From assembly GCA_023014485.1 (NCBI GenBank), contig JAJOZX010009459.1, positions 62,001-126,000 of the forward strand: a stretch of DNA of 64,000 bases, given 5' to 3'. A program made the position numbers and the translations under genes. Shown here piece by piece: positions 11,880 to 22,370 of the stretch. The notes below the pieces were generated by a model, which saw nothing but the letters and a program-made list of their open reading frames with translations, did no database searches and was not told where the DNA came from. How positions within the stretch are numbered: position 1 is the first letter of the stretch; each line of letters begins with the position of its first letter. This DNA comes from Bathynomus jamesi (Eukaryota > Arthropoda > Malacostraca > Isopoda > Cirolanidae).

Positions 11880-12657
11880 GGTAGTATAATTAAGGCTTTG
11901 TGGTGATAGATCCCACAGCTCAACACAAGTGTTGTGGGATATAGGGAGGCAGCATCTTGGGTTAGGGGATACTCTCTGTCCTTACACACCCCATTTAAAG
12001 AGATTCCTCTGCCGAGCGGTGCCCCCATAGTACTGTGAGGTATTGAAAAACTCATGATCTTCACTTGCCCCACAAACACCTTTAAATGGGAGACCCAAAA
12101 TGGGTGCACACACATTTTTACATTACTGTACAGTCTTTACAGCCACACCTACACTTTTCCTCCTAAGTATATATATTGTAATGTATATGGTGGTAAATTT
12201 TGACTTGGCCTGCAATCGATATCGACCGTGACTTATTTTTCGTTGACAAGGTACTAGTATTGATGGATACCGTAATGAAATTGACTGGATTCTTTGGATC
12301 TGATATATTTGCATGTTGGTTATAAATAGATATAGAGTGTAACATATTTGTGGATAGTAGTCTATTATGATTTGGTCCTCTGGATCGAGAGATTCTATCT
12401 TTAGTTTTAAATCGATAATTAATTAGTTTTAAATTGATAATTATTTAGTTTTGTTAAAATTGGTCGTTGCCAATGTACAGGCAGTTCTTACATAAATTTC
12501 TTATGTTCTTGTGGTTCGGAACCCACGTAAAATTGTAGGTCCCCTCCGCCACCACGGAGGACATACACAATACACAATTACGAACACAGTTAGGTAGACC
12601 AGCCATGAGTGGATCCGAGGGTCTTTGTTGGTCTGAAACATTATAACATTATTATAA
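11140..12657 (+). mobile_element. CR1/L2-like LINE, 5'-truncated, nested in the RTE
   Basis: Coding from about 11140 to 11876 gives the thumb and C-terminal part of a CR1/L2-type reverse transcriptase: WQMRFNVDKCKIFHIG, KDLGVIVT, LVRPHLEYAVQFWNP, RVQRRATKMIP, YEDRLKELKLTTLETRR and NSWNSLP. It ends with a stop at 11879. The 3' untranslated region (11880-12657) contains GTGGTTCGGAACCCACG and GTAGGTCCCCTCCG near 12511, also seen in SINEs here, and ends with ATTATAAC-like repeats. The polymerase active site is not included. It is younger than its RTE host. Confidence 0.82.
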
Positions 12658-13154
12658 CAAGTTTATTAACCAACAATGGAGATTGCAATAAGGAAGTAAG
12701 ATGTAGAATTGATATGGGTAAGGTAGCTTTTGAGAGACAGAAAAGACTACTTACAGGTAAACTCAACTTGAAGCTAAAGAAAAGGTTAGTAAAAAGCTTG
12801 ATATGGAGTGTGATACTGTATGGAGCAGAAACATGGGCACTGAAAACAACTGAAAAAAAACTCCTGAAAAGTTTTGGAATGTGGATTTGGAGAAGAATGT
12901 TAAAGATAAGCTGGAGGGAACACCAAAGTAATGAGGAAGTACTGCAACAGGTGAGGGAGGAAAGAAGACTCATTAAGGTGATAAGAGAAAGACAGAAAAA
13001 ATGGATCGGACATGTGTTGAGAGGAGAAGGATTGTTGAAGGAGGTGATAGAGGGTAGATATGAAGGTAGAAGGCCGAGGGGAAGGAAAAGAAAAGTAATG
13101 CTGGATGATTTGAAGGCAGGCAGGAGCTACCATGAGATGAAAAGGATAGCTTAG
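12609..13154 (+). pseudogene. C-terminal region of the RTE-like LINE
   Basis: From about residue 18 the frame follows the RTE family: LLTNNGDCNKEVRCRI, LKKRLVKSLIWSVILYGAETW, LKSFGMWIWRRMLKISW, KKWIGHVLRGEGLL, and RRPRGRKRKVMLDDL. The first residues are read from the inserted LINE's end. It is an uninterrupted C-terminal part of a polyprotein split by insertion. Confidence 0.85.
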
Positions 13155-13370
13155 GATAGAACACTTTGGCGGGACACATGAGTTGGACCTGCCTCATAGG
13201 CAGAACACGATGGATGGATGGATGTAAGGAATTAAGACAGTTTCCAGCCTTTATTCACGACTTAAGCTCAATACATTGTTGTTGTCATAATCCTATAAAA
13301 TCTCTTTTTATGACCTAAACAAACAATTTTGTGCCAGGTTAAGTGGAGTTGCAGCCTTTTCACTAACTGA

Positions 13371-14340
13371 ATGGGTAACAATTCTCTGCGCTCAGGTGAT
13401 GTAAAGACTAGTAAATGGTGCGAATCTCACGTAAAGCTATATCCAGCTACAGTAGGCCATTGGTCAATGAAGGTGAAAATAAAATTGTATGAAACCATAA
13501 TAGTACCTACAATATTTTATGGAATGGAAACATGGACGAGAACAAGGACAAAGGATATTTAAGAAGTGGAACAAATACAGGGAAGAATTCTAAGAGAAAT
13601 AACAGAAATGAAATGTAGTACTCCATATTGGGGATTACAATATTAGCTGAATTAGGAGTGTGGCCAGTCAAAGAAAAAATTGGATATAAGAAGATAATAC
13701 TAATGAACAATATATTAAACTCAAATTAGGATAGATTAATTAAAATGATAACTGAAGATCAGTTGAAAAATCCATACCCAGGATGTTGGGCAGAGGAAGT
13801 GGCAGAAATGTGTAAATTATATAAAGTAACATTAGAGGACTTGAAAATTATGAAAAAAAAGTTAATTAAATAAAAGTGTACGACAAAAAATTAATGAATA
13901 TTTAGAGGAAGAACTAATAAAGAGGAAAACTAAAATGAAAAACTAAGCTTCATTGATGAATTTAAAAGAAAATCATATATTAAAAATATGAAAGAAAAGG
14001 ACATGAAGATTATAATGGAAATTCGATTAAATATGGTAGAGATGAAAGAAAACTATAAAGGAAAATATAAGGACATGAAGTGTGAAGTATGCAGGAGAGA
14101 GAATGATACGACAGAACACTCGTTTCAGTGTGAAAAACTAAGAAACATAGTTGGGGAGATGATGGGAGTAGAGAATATAAAAAACCAGAAAGTATCAAAA
14201 ATTATATTGTAGAAATAATGGAAATTAGAAGAAGACTGTTGACAGTAAAGGTTTAAGTACATAATAGGAGATACAGTGTAGAGGCTCTGCACCGGAAACG
14301 TGTGCTGATCCGCAGGATCAAGTGAGCAATTTCTGGAACC
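13371..14340 (+). mobile_element. LINE 3' fragment with zinc-knuckle C-terminus
   Basis: Broken frames read KLYETIIVPTIFYGMETW (13470-13550), RILREITEMKCSTPYWG, then ELGVWPVKEKIGYKK-like sequence. The last frame (13988-14212) has RLNMVEMKENYKG and a CxxC then DTTEH then C motif (CEVCRRENDTTEHSFQC), a zinc knuckle of the kind at the end of several non-LTR reverse transcriptases. Stops and shifts make it non-functional. A GC-rich tail (GGCTCTGCACCGGAAACG) follows to about 14340. The clade is uncertain. Confidence 0.65.
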
Positions 14341-14416
14341 TGGAACCTATATAAGTGAAACAACACCCAAACATAATTTATGTAATTTAGAAATAATTAC
14401 TACTATAATTTAGCAA

Positions 14417-14417
<1 letters not shown>

Positions 14418-14463
<46 letters not shown>
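14418..14463. repeat. GT microsatellite
   Basis: Perfect GT run that abuts a possible Helitron start. Confidence 0.95.
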
Positions 14464-14465
<2 letters not shown>

Positions 14466-14805
14466 TACATAAAAAATGTTTACGTTTCTGAACCGATTTC
14501 GACCAAACTTCGTATGGTTGATGGGAGTGATGAGTAATGAACAAAAATATATGTGGGACCAGCCCTCCTCCCCACCCACTAATTACTGGACTTTCGAAGG
14601 CCCCAGCACCGCGATAAAACTATAGAAAAAAACGCAGCCATGAAAATCTTGAGCTTCACATTGTGTCAAGGTATGTGAAGCGTACGATTTTCATGACTGC
14701 GTTCTTTTCTGTAGTTTTATTGACCAAATAATTGACTCGCCAGTAATTGGGGGGCGCAGGCTCACAATTCGGTTTGGGCCGAAGGCCCAAGCACCCCAGG
14801 TCTAG
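14464..14805 (+). mobile_element. Possible non-autonomous Helitron
   Basis: Starts TCTACATA after the GT run. A perfect 7-bp hairpin TTGGGCC-GAA-GGCCCAA at about 14774-14790 is followed 11 bases later by CTAG, as Helitron 3' ends are built. The early part, AACCGATTTCGACCAAACTT, is of a type seen in animal Helitrons. An internal foldback (about 14612-14722) is present. The A/T insertion-site rule is not met, so this stays a candidate. Confidence 0.5.
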
Positions 14806-15384
14806 CAAAATCAGTGCGTAGCGCCGATCTTTTGCTTGTGGTTATAATTGTACGAATAATAATACTTAATCAAAGCCACCTACATATCTAGTCAGTCCAC
14901 GCATGCAGTATAACATTCAAATAATTTCATACAAGCGATCTGGAGCAGAAATGTTTAAGCCAGTGAGACCTTAATATTTACTTTAGGCTCACGAACCACT
15001 TGCATTTTGAATGCAGCTTCACAAATTTTGACCCATTGGCTTTGAATGTGAAGCTCAAAAAAATTTGTTAGCTGTGGTTTTTTTGTAAATGTATGAACGG
15101 ATTGGCTTTTCCTCAAAAGGTGTATGAGATTTTGTACAAGAGTGGTCTGACTTCATATAGATAGGCTTTCACTTAATTACGACTTGTACATATAACATTG
15201 AAAAACTAATACAATACTTTCGACTTAAACCAAAATGAACAAAAAATTACAATCAGGTGAAAAAACTCTTTCGTTAAACCGATATGAAATGTCATCAATG
15301 ACACTGTTCAGTTTATGTCTTTCGGCATTTGTTGCAGTTTAGATTTTCGTTACACAGGGTATGCCAAAAGTTTGGACACCATAA
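14806..15384. other. Unassigned stretch
   Basis: No ORF, box or inverted repeat recognised. Confidence 0.3.
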
Positions 15385-15610
15385 GCGAGGCATAATGTCT
15401 TTGGAGTTGTTAAACCTCCTTCGTAACAACATAAGTCATATTACGGAGGGGATTACAGTTTTACGCGGGATCCGAACCACGGGTCGTTACATCATCTGAA
15501 TGCAAAGAAAAGTCACCCATCCAACTATTACCCAGACCCAATGTCGTTTAAATTCGCTGCTCTAACGGGAAGCGTTGATATGACATAGCCACACGATGTA
15601 TAGCTCGTAA
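15385..15610 (-). mobile_element. 5S rRNA-derived SINE
   Basis: On the minus strand: GCAGCGAATTTAAACGACAT, then GGGTCTGGGTAATAGTTGG and ATGGGTGACTTTTC, which follow the 5S rRNA internal control region. Then come CCCGTGGTTCGGATCCCGCG, GTAATCCCCTCCGTAATATG and a GTTAAACAAC-like end. Same family as 22150, 37425, 41345, 42225 and 43095. Confidence 0.78.
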
Positions 15611-15944
15611 TTTCCTTCCCCCCTACAATATTAGCTGAGGGGTGGGATGGAAGTTCTATTTCCAGATAACTGTTTTCACGAGACTCAAAATGCTCAACAG
15701 TCCTGTCTGGAACGTACTAAAAGTATTTAAGAGTTTGTGCCGCTCAGTTTGAACATTTTTATTTAGACCATGATATTAAATGTTAGGATTCCTGACTCCA
15801 CCACATGATGTACAGGTTACAGGAACAGATTGTTCACCACTTTACAGTAATTTAAAGAAACCCGAAAACCCACCACAAAAAGTATTAAAAAGCTTAATTT
15901 TCATAAGCAGTTTATAGTCATACTATAGATATAACCTTGGTTTT

Positions 15945-16235
15945 AATCTTGGTTTTGCCTCCGCCGGAATTGTTCATTCTCACGAAGGTCAAGCTTGTCA
16001 CTACACCTTAAACCTACAGTTTAATGTGGAATCCAAACCACACCCCACCAGCAGCCCAGCAACTTAACCACTAAGCTACCTAGGGTATCCATTTATCTAC
16101 CAACCAGTTTTTATTGTGTGGAAGGATGAACAGCTGGGTTTTGCTGCAGCGCCGCCTGCCGCCACCGGGTTTCGATACCGGGGCCGATGGATTCGTAGTC
16201 AGCGACGCTAACCACTACACCACCGAGGTGCATAT
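15945..16235 (-). mobile_element. Dimeric tRNA-derived SINE (family A)
   Basis: On the minus strand: a first tRNA-like unit (A box TGGTGTAGTGGTTAGCG, B-box-like GGTATCGAAACCC), an AGCCCAGCTGTTCATCC linker, and a second unit (AGCTTAGTGGTTAAGTTGC, GTGGTTTGGATTCCAC). The tail has GACAAGCTTGACCTTCG and ends near AACCAAGG. Compare 32745 and 48525 on the plus strand. Confidence 0.8.
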
Positions 16236-16321
16236 ATAAATATATATATATAATCTTCAATTTAATTCATTGTTATTTCAAAGAAATAATAATTGTTCAT
16301 TAAAAAAAGTTAACACAACCA

Positions 16322-16470
16322 CGTATATGGTTAAATATATGCGAACCAATCCGAACGGTTGATCCAATCTTATGACTACACCAACTATTTAATACCAAAA
16401 ACTTAAGAATGATTAGCATGATTGGATAAACCAACTAGATTGGTTTGCAAACATTTAACCATATGAATAC
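16322..16470. mobile_element. Small foldback, about 150 bp
   Basis: GTATATGGTTAAATATATGC and AACCAATC on the left are mirrored by GATTGGTTTGCAAACATTTA and ACCATATGAATAC on the right, with mismatches. Confidence 0.55.
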
Positions 16471-16544
16471 GTTCAAAGCGCAATAACCTTACTGAAATAA
16501 GATGGGAAGGTAAAAGGCAATAAAGTGAGAAATTTAGAAGTTGG

Positions 16545-16725
16545 AGCTATTGAGCTCGAACCCACGTCACTTAGTTTCGGAGACAGCGAGCTACCGATCA
16601 CGTCATCGATCACGCTTGAATGACCCTTTATTTTAGGGAAGGTCGTTCGGGATGCAGTAAACAGTAACGCGCTCAATCCGAAACCACGCGACGCGGGTTC
16701 GAATCTCAGTAGTTCCGAGTATCTC
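16545..16725. other. Two tRNA-like segments in opposite orientation
   Basis: A minus-strand segment (GGTAGCTCGCTGTCTCCG with B box GTGGGTTCGAGCTC, about 16550-16600) and a plus-strand segment with B box GCGGGTTCGAATCTC (about 16690-16705) point away from each other. They are not sequence-identical arms; probably two old SINE heads. Confidence 0.45.
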
Positions 16726-16894
16726 AAAACTTTAGATACTGCTACGCACACGAGTAAAGTCTACACTTACTGTACACACACTAAACGAAATTACTTATCA
16801 TATCTATACTTACACAGAGAAATATTCAGAAACTGACATTCACAAGCAGAAAAGCTGTTTTTATGTTTCCATCAAGCATTTAACTGAAATCCAA

Positions 16895-17085
16895 GTAAGC
16901 GCCAGTGGTTCAGTGGGTAACCGTTTCCCTATAAACGAAGGGAAGACGCTGAGGTTGAGGGTTCGACTCTTGATGATACTAGTTAATAATAACCCAGGAG
17001 TTAGCACGATGGACCACATTCGTTGACCCGACCTCTGTCCCAATTACTGGCTCTCCTCAATAATTATTAGTTGAAATGTACTCTT
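16895..17085 (+). mobile_element. tRNA-derived SINE (family C)
   Basis: AGCGCCAGTGGTTCAGTGGG (A-box region) and GAGGGTTCGACTCTTG (B box) are about 60 bases apart, followed by a body AATAACCCAGGAGTTAGCAC shared with 29540-29665 and, inverted, 41805-41975. Confidence 0.65.
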
Positions 17086-17375
17086 AACATTTTGCCTTGA
17101 ACACTAAAGCACCACTTAAGGCCAATATAATATAATATTTAATCTTTTACAGTCGTCCAAACTTCTTAATGAATACGCACGCGTGCAAAAGTACCAAAGG
17201 TAAGTCGGGTAACCAAATTATATGACCATAAAGAACAGGTACTGTTTTAAAACATTAATACTATCACTGTATCTCCCATATTCTTAATAATTTATTACAA
17301 TAGTATGTAGGCGTGCCCGCAATAACCTTAGCAATTATTGTATACATTTATTATAAAACACATCGTGTAACATCA
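17086..17375. other. Unassigned stretch
   Basis: Nothing recognised. Confidence 0.3.
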
Positions 17376-17418
17376 TCTATATATATATATATATAGATAT
17401 ATATATATATATATATAC
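17376..17418. repeat. TA microsatellite
   Basis: TA run with one GA break. Confidence 0.9.
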
Positions 17419-17451
17419 ACCTTCCTCAATTAAAACCAGCTTCCTATAAAT

Positions 17452-17975
17452 CAGGGTTGTGAAGTCGGAGTCGGAGTCGTGGAGTCGCACGTTTCAGGGC
17501 GGAGTCGGAGTCGGTAAAAAACTTCCGACTCCGACTCCAATTTCTGTGTCCTGTGTCACCCTTAATTTTTAAATCCTAAATACTAACATTTAGGTTATTT
17601 AGTTTTTTGGTCAATAAACCTTATTCAATGATAGCCCCTAGATTAAGTTTTTTTAATATTTTTTTTTACATTTTCAGAATATACAATTAATATTTATTTA
17701 AATATAAAATATAAAATATAAAATTTCACACTTAGTGTGGTGGTGATGAAATGTCTTATTATTATGATAATTATAGAGTGAAACACTAGAGGAGTCGGAG
17801 TTGTATATTTAAAATGTGAGGAGTCGGAGTCAGATTTTTAGATTTTTTACAATGTGTGGAGTCGGAGTCGGAGTCGAATTTTTACAATGTGTGGAGTCGG
17901 AGTCGGAGTCGAATTTTTACAATGTGTGGAGTCGGAGTCGGAGTCGGAAAATTTTGGACCGACTCCACAACCCTG
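17452..17975. mobile_element. hAT-type MITE with GGAGTC repeats, 524 bp
   Basis: Ends CAGGGTTGTGAAGTCGGAG and CGACTCCACAACCCTG are flanked by perfect 8-bp duplications CTATAAAT (17444-17451 and 17976-17983). Subterminal regions are packed with GGAGTCGGAGTC hexamer repeats in both orientations, probable transposase-binding sites. Confidence 0.9.
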
Positions 17976-17983
17976 CTATAAAT

Positions 17984-18407
<424 letters not shown>

Positions 18408-18653
18408 AAATCCTGGAGAAAAAGAACGCATAAATCTCAAACCTAAAACCTCTTTAATATAATTAAAGAAGAAACGTTTATTATTGTCACTTCAGTTTCC
18501 AACTGTGAACAATTACTTCTCTTTCAACAGCTGCATCAGAATCCATCCTTTTATCAAGGGCTGCAGCCTGCAGGAACATTTTCATGGTGTCTTCGATAGA
18601 GGTAATTGCTATAACATGTCTTTCATTAAAACCTTCGTACAGGGGAACCCCCC

Positions 18654-18702
18654 ACAACACACAAACACACACACACACACACACACACACGCGCGCGCGC
18701 GC
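18654..18702. repeat. CA then GC microsatellite
   Basis: CA run (18657-18690) passing into GC units. Confidence 0.9.
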
Positions 18703-18927
18703 GATGAAAGTCGATACAAGAAAATAATTAATATGAATACTGGTGAAATTGATATATCCTTTCATTAAATGAATGACCTTCCATGTCTTCAGAACATAAA
18801 AAAGTACTCCAGTCAGTGATATCGTTGTGAAAACATGTCCGGACATGTTTTATTTTCAAAATGTTGGTTGTTAGGAATGTTGTCGCTGTTGCGTACGTTT
18901 GTATAGTTTGTATTTTGCATAACCTCA

Positions 18928-19213
18928 GGCCCGTAGCCAGGGGGGATCGGAGGGTCGAACGCTCCCCTCCCTTCCTCTTGACAGGAAAGGTCCACTTTTG
19001 TAACCATAGTTATAACTTATGATATTATATTATAATATATAACATCATTTAATAAATAAACACTTGCATTTTTTTTGCATTCTTTTTAAATTTTACGAAC
19101 TAGTCTAAACCCCTCCACAATGACTAGGTCGTTGCACCAAAAGGTCCGCCTTTCTACAGTTTCGACACCCACCCCCACACACACACACACACACACACTT
19201 GGGAAGTCCTGGC
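18928..19213. mobile_element. Probable hAT-type MITE
   Basis: Left end CAGGCCCGTAGCCAGG and right end CCTGGCAACGGGGCT are imperfect inverted repeats typical of hAT ends. Near-right sequence includes a CA run. No clean 8-bp duplication could be set. Confidence 0.45.
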
Positions 19214-19410
19214 AACGGGGCTCAACCTATAATAATTGTTGTATAATGAAATTTTACTAAACAGTATTTCAATTTAGACGCGCTGTGTAAGTGTTAAATA
19301 CGACATATAATAATAATAATATAATAATAATAATAAATACAGTTAAATTTCCTTATATTTTTTAAATTTAGCATAAAAATTTTTAAAATTTAAAATTTTT
19401 AATTCAAGTT

Positions 19411-19412
<2 letters not shown>

Positions 19413-19477
<65 letters not shown>

Positions 19478-19516
19478 ATATACGAGTATATAAAATGAGA
19501 GAGAGAGAGAGAGAGG
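19413..19516. repeat. TC run then GA run
   Basis: TC units (19413-19475) then, after a TATATACGAGTATATAAAAT spacer, GA units (19497-19515): a small microsatellite palindrome. Confidence 0.9.
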
Positions 19517-20477
19517 TAACTGACCTTGACTTAAAAATCTGAACAAATTTTAAAAACTTCGTGGAAATATCCAATCTTTTTCAGTGAAGGGAAAAAGCAA
19601 ATTTGACTTCTCTCGAACCTATACCTAAAGACTACGAATAAAGAGACTCAGATTGTTACCAGAAACTAATTTCCTCTTCCGAGAACCATATTTATAAAGT
19701 CAAAGACCTCTTGAAGTCCCTCGCTAGGTCATGGATTTTATCCAATGTATACCCAAGCAAATTCCTTTCAAATTTTATTGTCAGGCAATGATTCATTACA
19801 TCTGAAAAGGACTCCATAAATGGAAGATAACTCAGAGCTAATGATCATACCCAACTTTTTCATCTTCTAGTTTACAAAATAGGGATTATTAGGTGACCTA
19901 ATGTACAAGGTCACTGACCTTCTTATAAATTGTCAAATTTTTTTTGCCACGTGTAGCAAGAGAAGGGTTTTTAACTATAAATGTGAGGTTTTTGCAGTCA
20001 AGCAAAATTTGATAAGGTTGAAAATGGTCACGCAAATAAAACATATTATAGGATGTTAATATCGTATAAAATTATCGTGTTAGGAGTTTCGTGTGCATTT
20101 TTATGCACTGGAAATAATAAATGTTAACTTAAGGAATTGATTATACGTTTACAGGCTTCATTTTCCAAATAAGGTCGCACGTTACTCTTGTTAACCTATA
20201 AGGTATAAATTAGGTTAGGTAAATTTACATTAATTTATAAGGTAGGTTAGACTATACCCGAATAGGTTACCCTAAGTTAGGTTACGTTAAATTATGTTTT
20301 GTCCAGATCAAAGATGATTAAGTTAGGTTAGGTTGGAATATTTTAAAATTTTTAATAATGTCATATTTATGAAAATATAAACAATTAACAGCGTCATATT
20401 TTCTTTACATTTAAAATTCCGTAGCAAATGTAGTTTACGTCCCCCTGACGCAAAAGGGGACACAAATTACACGGATC
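19517..20477. other. AT-rich stretch with scattered TTAGG words
   Basis: No gene recognised. Between 20190 and 20340 GGTTAGGT and GTTAGGTTAGG words recur, too irregular to be telomeric repeat. Confidence 0.35.
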
Positions 20478-20680
20478 ACCTGAAGATCAGGGCCCCCAGC
20501 CTTCGTTAGTTAGCCTTATAAGGCTAACTACGAAAATATCATGACTTAACCTAACTAATCGTCAAGGGCGTACAGTTGACCTAACGAGTGGTTAGGTTAA
20601 GTCGTGATATTTTCGTTAGTTAGCCTTAAAGGCGAACTAAAGAAGGCTGGAGGCCCTGATCTTCAGGTGATCTAACTACA
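20478..20680. mobile_element. Foldback element, TTAGG-core family, copy 3
   Basis: Left end GGATCACCTGAAGATCAGGG and right end CCCTGATCTTCAGGTGATC are inverted. The arms contain CCAGCCTTCGTTAGTTAGCC, GAAAATATCATGACTTAACC and TCGTCAAGGGCGTACAG, matching copy 1. Confidence 0.75.
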
Positions 20681-20802
20681 CTAGGTCAAAGTTGGGGAAC
20701 GTAAACTACACTAGGATCTTTAGGAGACATTTTTTAAATGAATCCATCAAATAAAACGTTAAAACTAACGAAAATTGACTTCACCTAAACAATCGTCAAT
20801 TT

Positions 20803-20835
20803 ATATATATATATTATATATATATATATATATAT

Positions 20836-20870
<35 letters not shown>
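20803..20870. repeat. TA microsatellite
   Basis: TA run with interruptions. Confidence 0.9.
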
Positions 20871-20876
<6 letters not shown>

Positions 20877-20946
20877 GAGGGGCGACAAGCTTGACCTTCG
20901 TGAAATGAAGACTCATTCCACGGAACCTTTGAAAGGTTGTAAGGTA
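20871..20946 (+). mobile_element. 3' stub of the CR1-like LINE
   Basis: GAGAGGAGGGGCGACAAGCT then TGACCTTCGTGAAATGAAG and GGTTGTAAGG match the last 75 bp of the LINE at 35195-36080. It is a severely 5'-truncated insertion lying between TA runs. Confidence 0.8.
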
Positions 20947-20978
20947 TATATATATATATATTATATATATATATTATA

Positions 20979-21010
<32 letters not shown>

Positions 21011-21014
21011 ATTA
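20947..21014. repeat. TA microsatellite
   Basis: TA run on the 3' side of the LINE stub. Confidence 0.9.
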
Positions 21015-21060
21015 TTGACGATTGGTTAGGTTAAATCGTAATATTTTCGTTAGTTTTAAA
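21013..21060. mobile_element. Half of a TTAGG-core foldback
   Basis: ATTGACGATTGGTTAGG then TATTTTCGTTAG; the matching other half is at about 20760-20800 (CTAACGAAAATTGAC, CAATCGTCAA), so TA repeats and a LINE stub lie between two foldback arms. Confidence 0.5.
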
Positions 21061-21074
21061 GTTGGGGAACGCAA

Positions 21075-21215
21075 ACTACACTAGGATAATCTATTTCCAG
21101 ATGATGTAGCGACCTGTGGTTCGGATTCTACGTAAAGCTGTAAGTCCCCTCCATCATATGACTTTAGATGTTGCAATGGAAGTTAAATACCTCCATCAAA
21201 CAAACAACTTTAATT
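21075..21215 (+). mobile_element. 3' part of a 5S-derived SINE
   Basis: GTAGCGACCTGTGGTTCGG, ACGTAAAGCTGTAAGTCCCC and a CAAACAAACAA-like end match the 3' half of the 5S SINE; the 5S-like head is lost. Confidence 0.65.
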
Positions 21216-21279
21216 AAATCATTGAATAAAAATTAAAATGAATTTTTTCTCGAAAATGTGTTGAGAAATTTTTAATCTA

Positions 21280-21855
21280 CCGGGTGTCCCATAAGTCCGG
21301 CATCATAGGAAAAATCATAAAAAAAGGCAAAACAAAAGCTTTTGTTCCGTAGCCCATTCACAAAATTCCATCCGCCGGTCGGGATCATCTTCGCTTAATT
21401 TCTGTAGGATCTGAAGTTTATATGGATGCCATTTGTGAGCCTGAAGAATGTGATGGATGCTACTTTTCGACACTCCTGTCTCGGCGGACAATCGCCGAAG
21501 AGACTTATTGGGACTTCTGTTAAAATGAGCCAGGATAGCAGTCGCTGTATCATCGTCAGTGGACCTCCTTGAAGGTCCACTGCGTGGTTTATCTTCTATG
21601 GATCCTGTTTCCTTAAACTTTGCAACAAGTCTGCTAACACAACTCTGTGTTATTGGCTCGCGGTCTGGATGCAGTCTGTTAAATTCAGCAGCGGCCTCTC
21701 TTTGACTCCGATTTCCTATGAGTAGAATTATCTGGATTCGTTCTTCCTTGCTCACAGACATTATGGCCTGTAGAAAGAGAAAAATATGAATTATGGTTTG
21801 TAGAAATAGAAAAATATGAATTTCTCCTATGATGCCGGACTTATGGGACACCCTG
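21280..21855 (-). mobile_element. Mariner-like element, catalytic domain deleted
   Basis: Ends CCGGGTGTCCCATAAGTCC and GGACTTATGGGACACCCTG with TA on each side; TIRs extend through GGCATCATAGGA. Minus-strand coding from a Met at 21759 gives only the N-terminal paired-type helix-turn-helix domain (REAAAEFNRLHPDREP, SVSRLVAKF-like, GVSKSSIHHIL, EFCEWA). The DDE catalytic region is missing, an internal deletion. About 576 bp. Confidence 0.88.
21315..21759 (-). pseudogene. N-terminal DNA-binding part of a mariner-like transposase
   Basis: From MSVSKEERIQIILLIGN the frame gives two helix-turn-helix units: one over REAAAEFNRLHPDREPIT...VSRLVAKF and one over SLRRLSAETGVSKSSIHHIL, joined by a GSIEDKPRSGPSRR linker, then HPYKLQILQKLSEDDPDRR and EFCEWA. 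Full family members continue into a DDE domain; here the frame stops within the right TIR. Such truncated proteins can in principle bind ends, but no evidence of expression is visible. Confidence 0.8.
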
Positions 21856-22149
21856 TATTTCATCGTCTGTCTTTGTAATAAAGATTAAGTATAGTTAGTT
21901 TACGCTAAGTTACGTTATGTTAAGTTAAATTAAATTTAGTTGACCCTAAAAGGACGACCGCTACATATTGATAACGTTTCAAGTACAGGCATTCATAACT
22001 TAACCCTACAAACAATTCCGGCGTTAAAGGGTTAAGTCAAATTTGGCTATAGGTTAGGTTAGACCATTTTGTTTACTTATGGAGTACCAGACACTTTCCT
22101 CGATAACATTTGCATAAAAAAAATATATTTTTCAGTTTTTCGAGAGGTG

Positions 22150-22370
22150 CCAAGACGTTGTTGTTTAATAGCACTGCTTAACCTCCTTCGCAACCTCTAA
22201 GATTATATCACGGAGGGGACCAACGTCTTTACGTGAGATCCAAACCACGGATCGCTACAAAATCTGGAAGCAGAGGAAGGTCTCCCATCCAACTACAACC
22301 CCGTCTCAATGTCGTTTAACTTCGCTGATCGACGGCAAAAGGTGTTACAACATTAGTTACAACGTATTCC
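22150..22370 (-). mobile_element. 5S rRNA-derived SINE
   Basis: On the minus strand: GATCAGCGAAGTTAAACGAC, GGGGTTGTAGTTGGATGGGA and GACC, then CCGTGGTTTGGATCTCACG, GGTCCCCTCCGTGATATAA. The GGATGGGAGACC box of 5S promoters is intact. Confidence 0.78.

Larger units (their letters stand above)
9500..13230 (+). mobile_element. RTE-like LINE, interrupted by a second LINE
   Basis: The first recognisable part is the endonuclease C-terminus (GADANSDHNLVVM at about 9517). A linker follows, then reverse transcriptase motifs KAPGPDDV (about 10250), GVRQGCSLCPVLFN (about 10817) and RFADD (about 10936). The polymerase stops at EQFKYL near 11140 and resumes at SLLTNNGDCNKEV near 12660. The C-terminal region follows (YGAETWAL, SWREHQSNEEVL, WIGHVLRGEG) to about 13154. 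The 3' end is a GGAT repeat at about 13208-13225, as RTE-clade elements often have. Several frameshifts break the polymerase. The 1.5-kb gap is filled by the CR1/L2-like LINE described separately. Confidence 0.85.

Noticed and set aside
20190..20340. Telomeric or subtelomeric TTAGG array
   Set aside because: The TTAGG words are scattered and irregular, with no uninterrupted tandem run.
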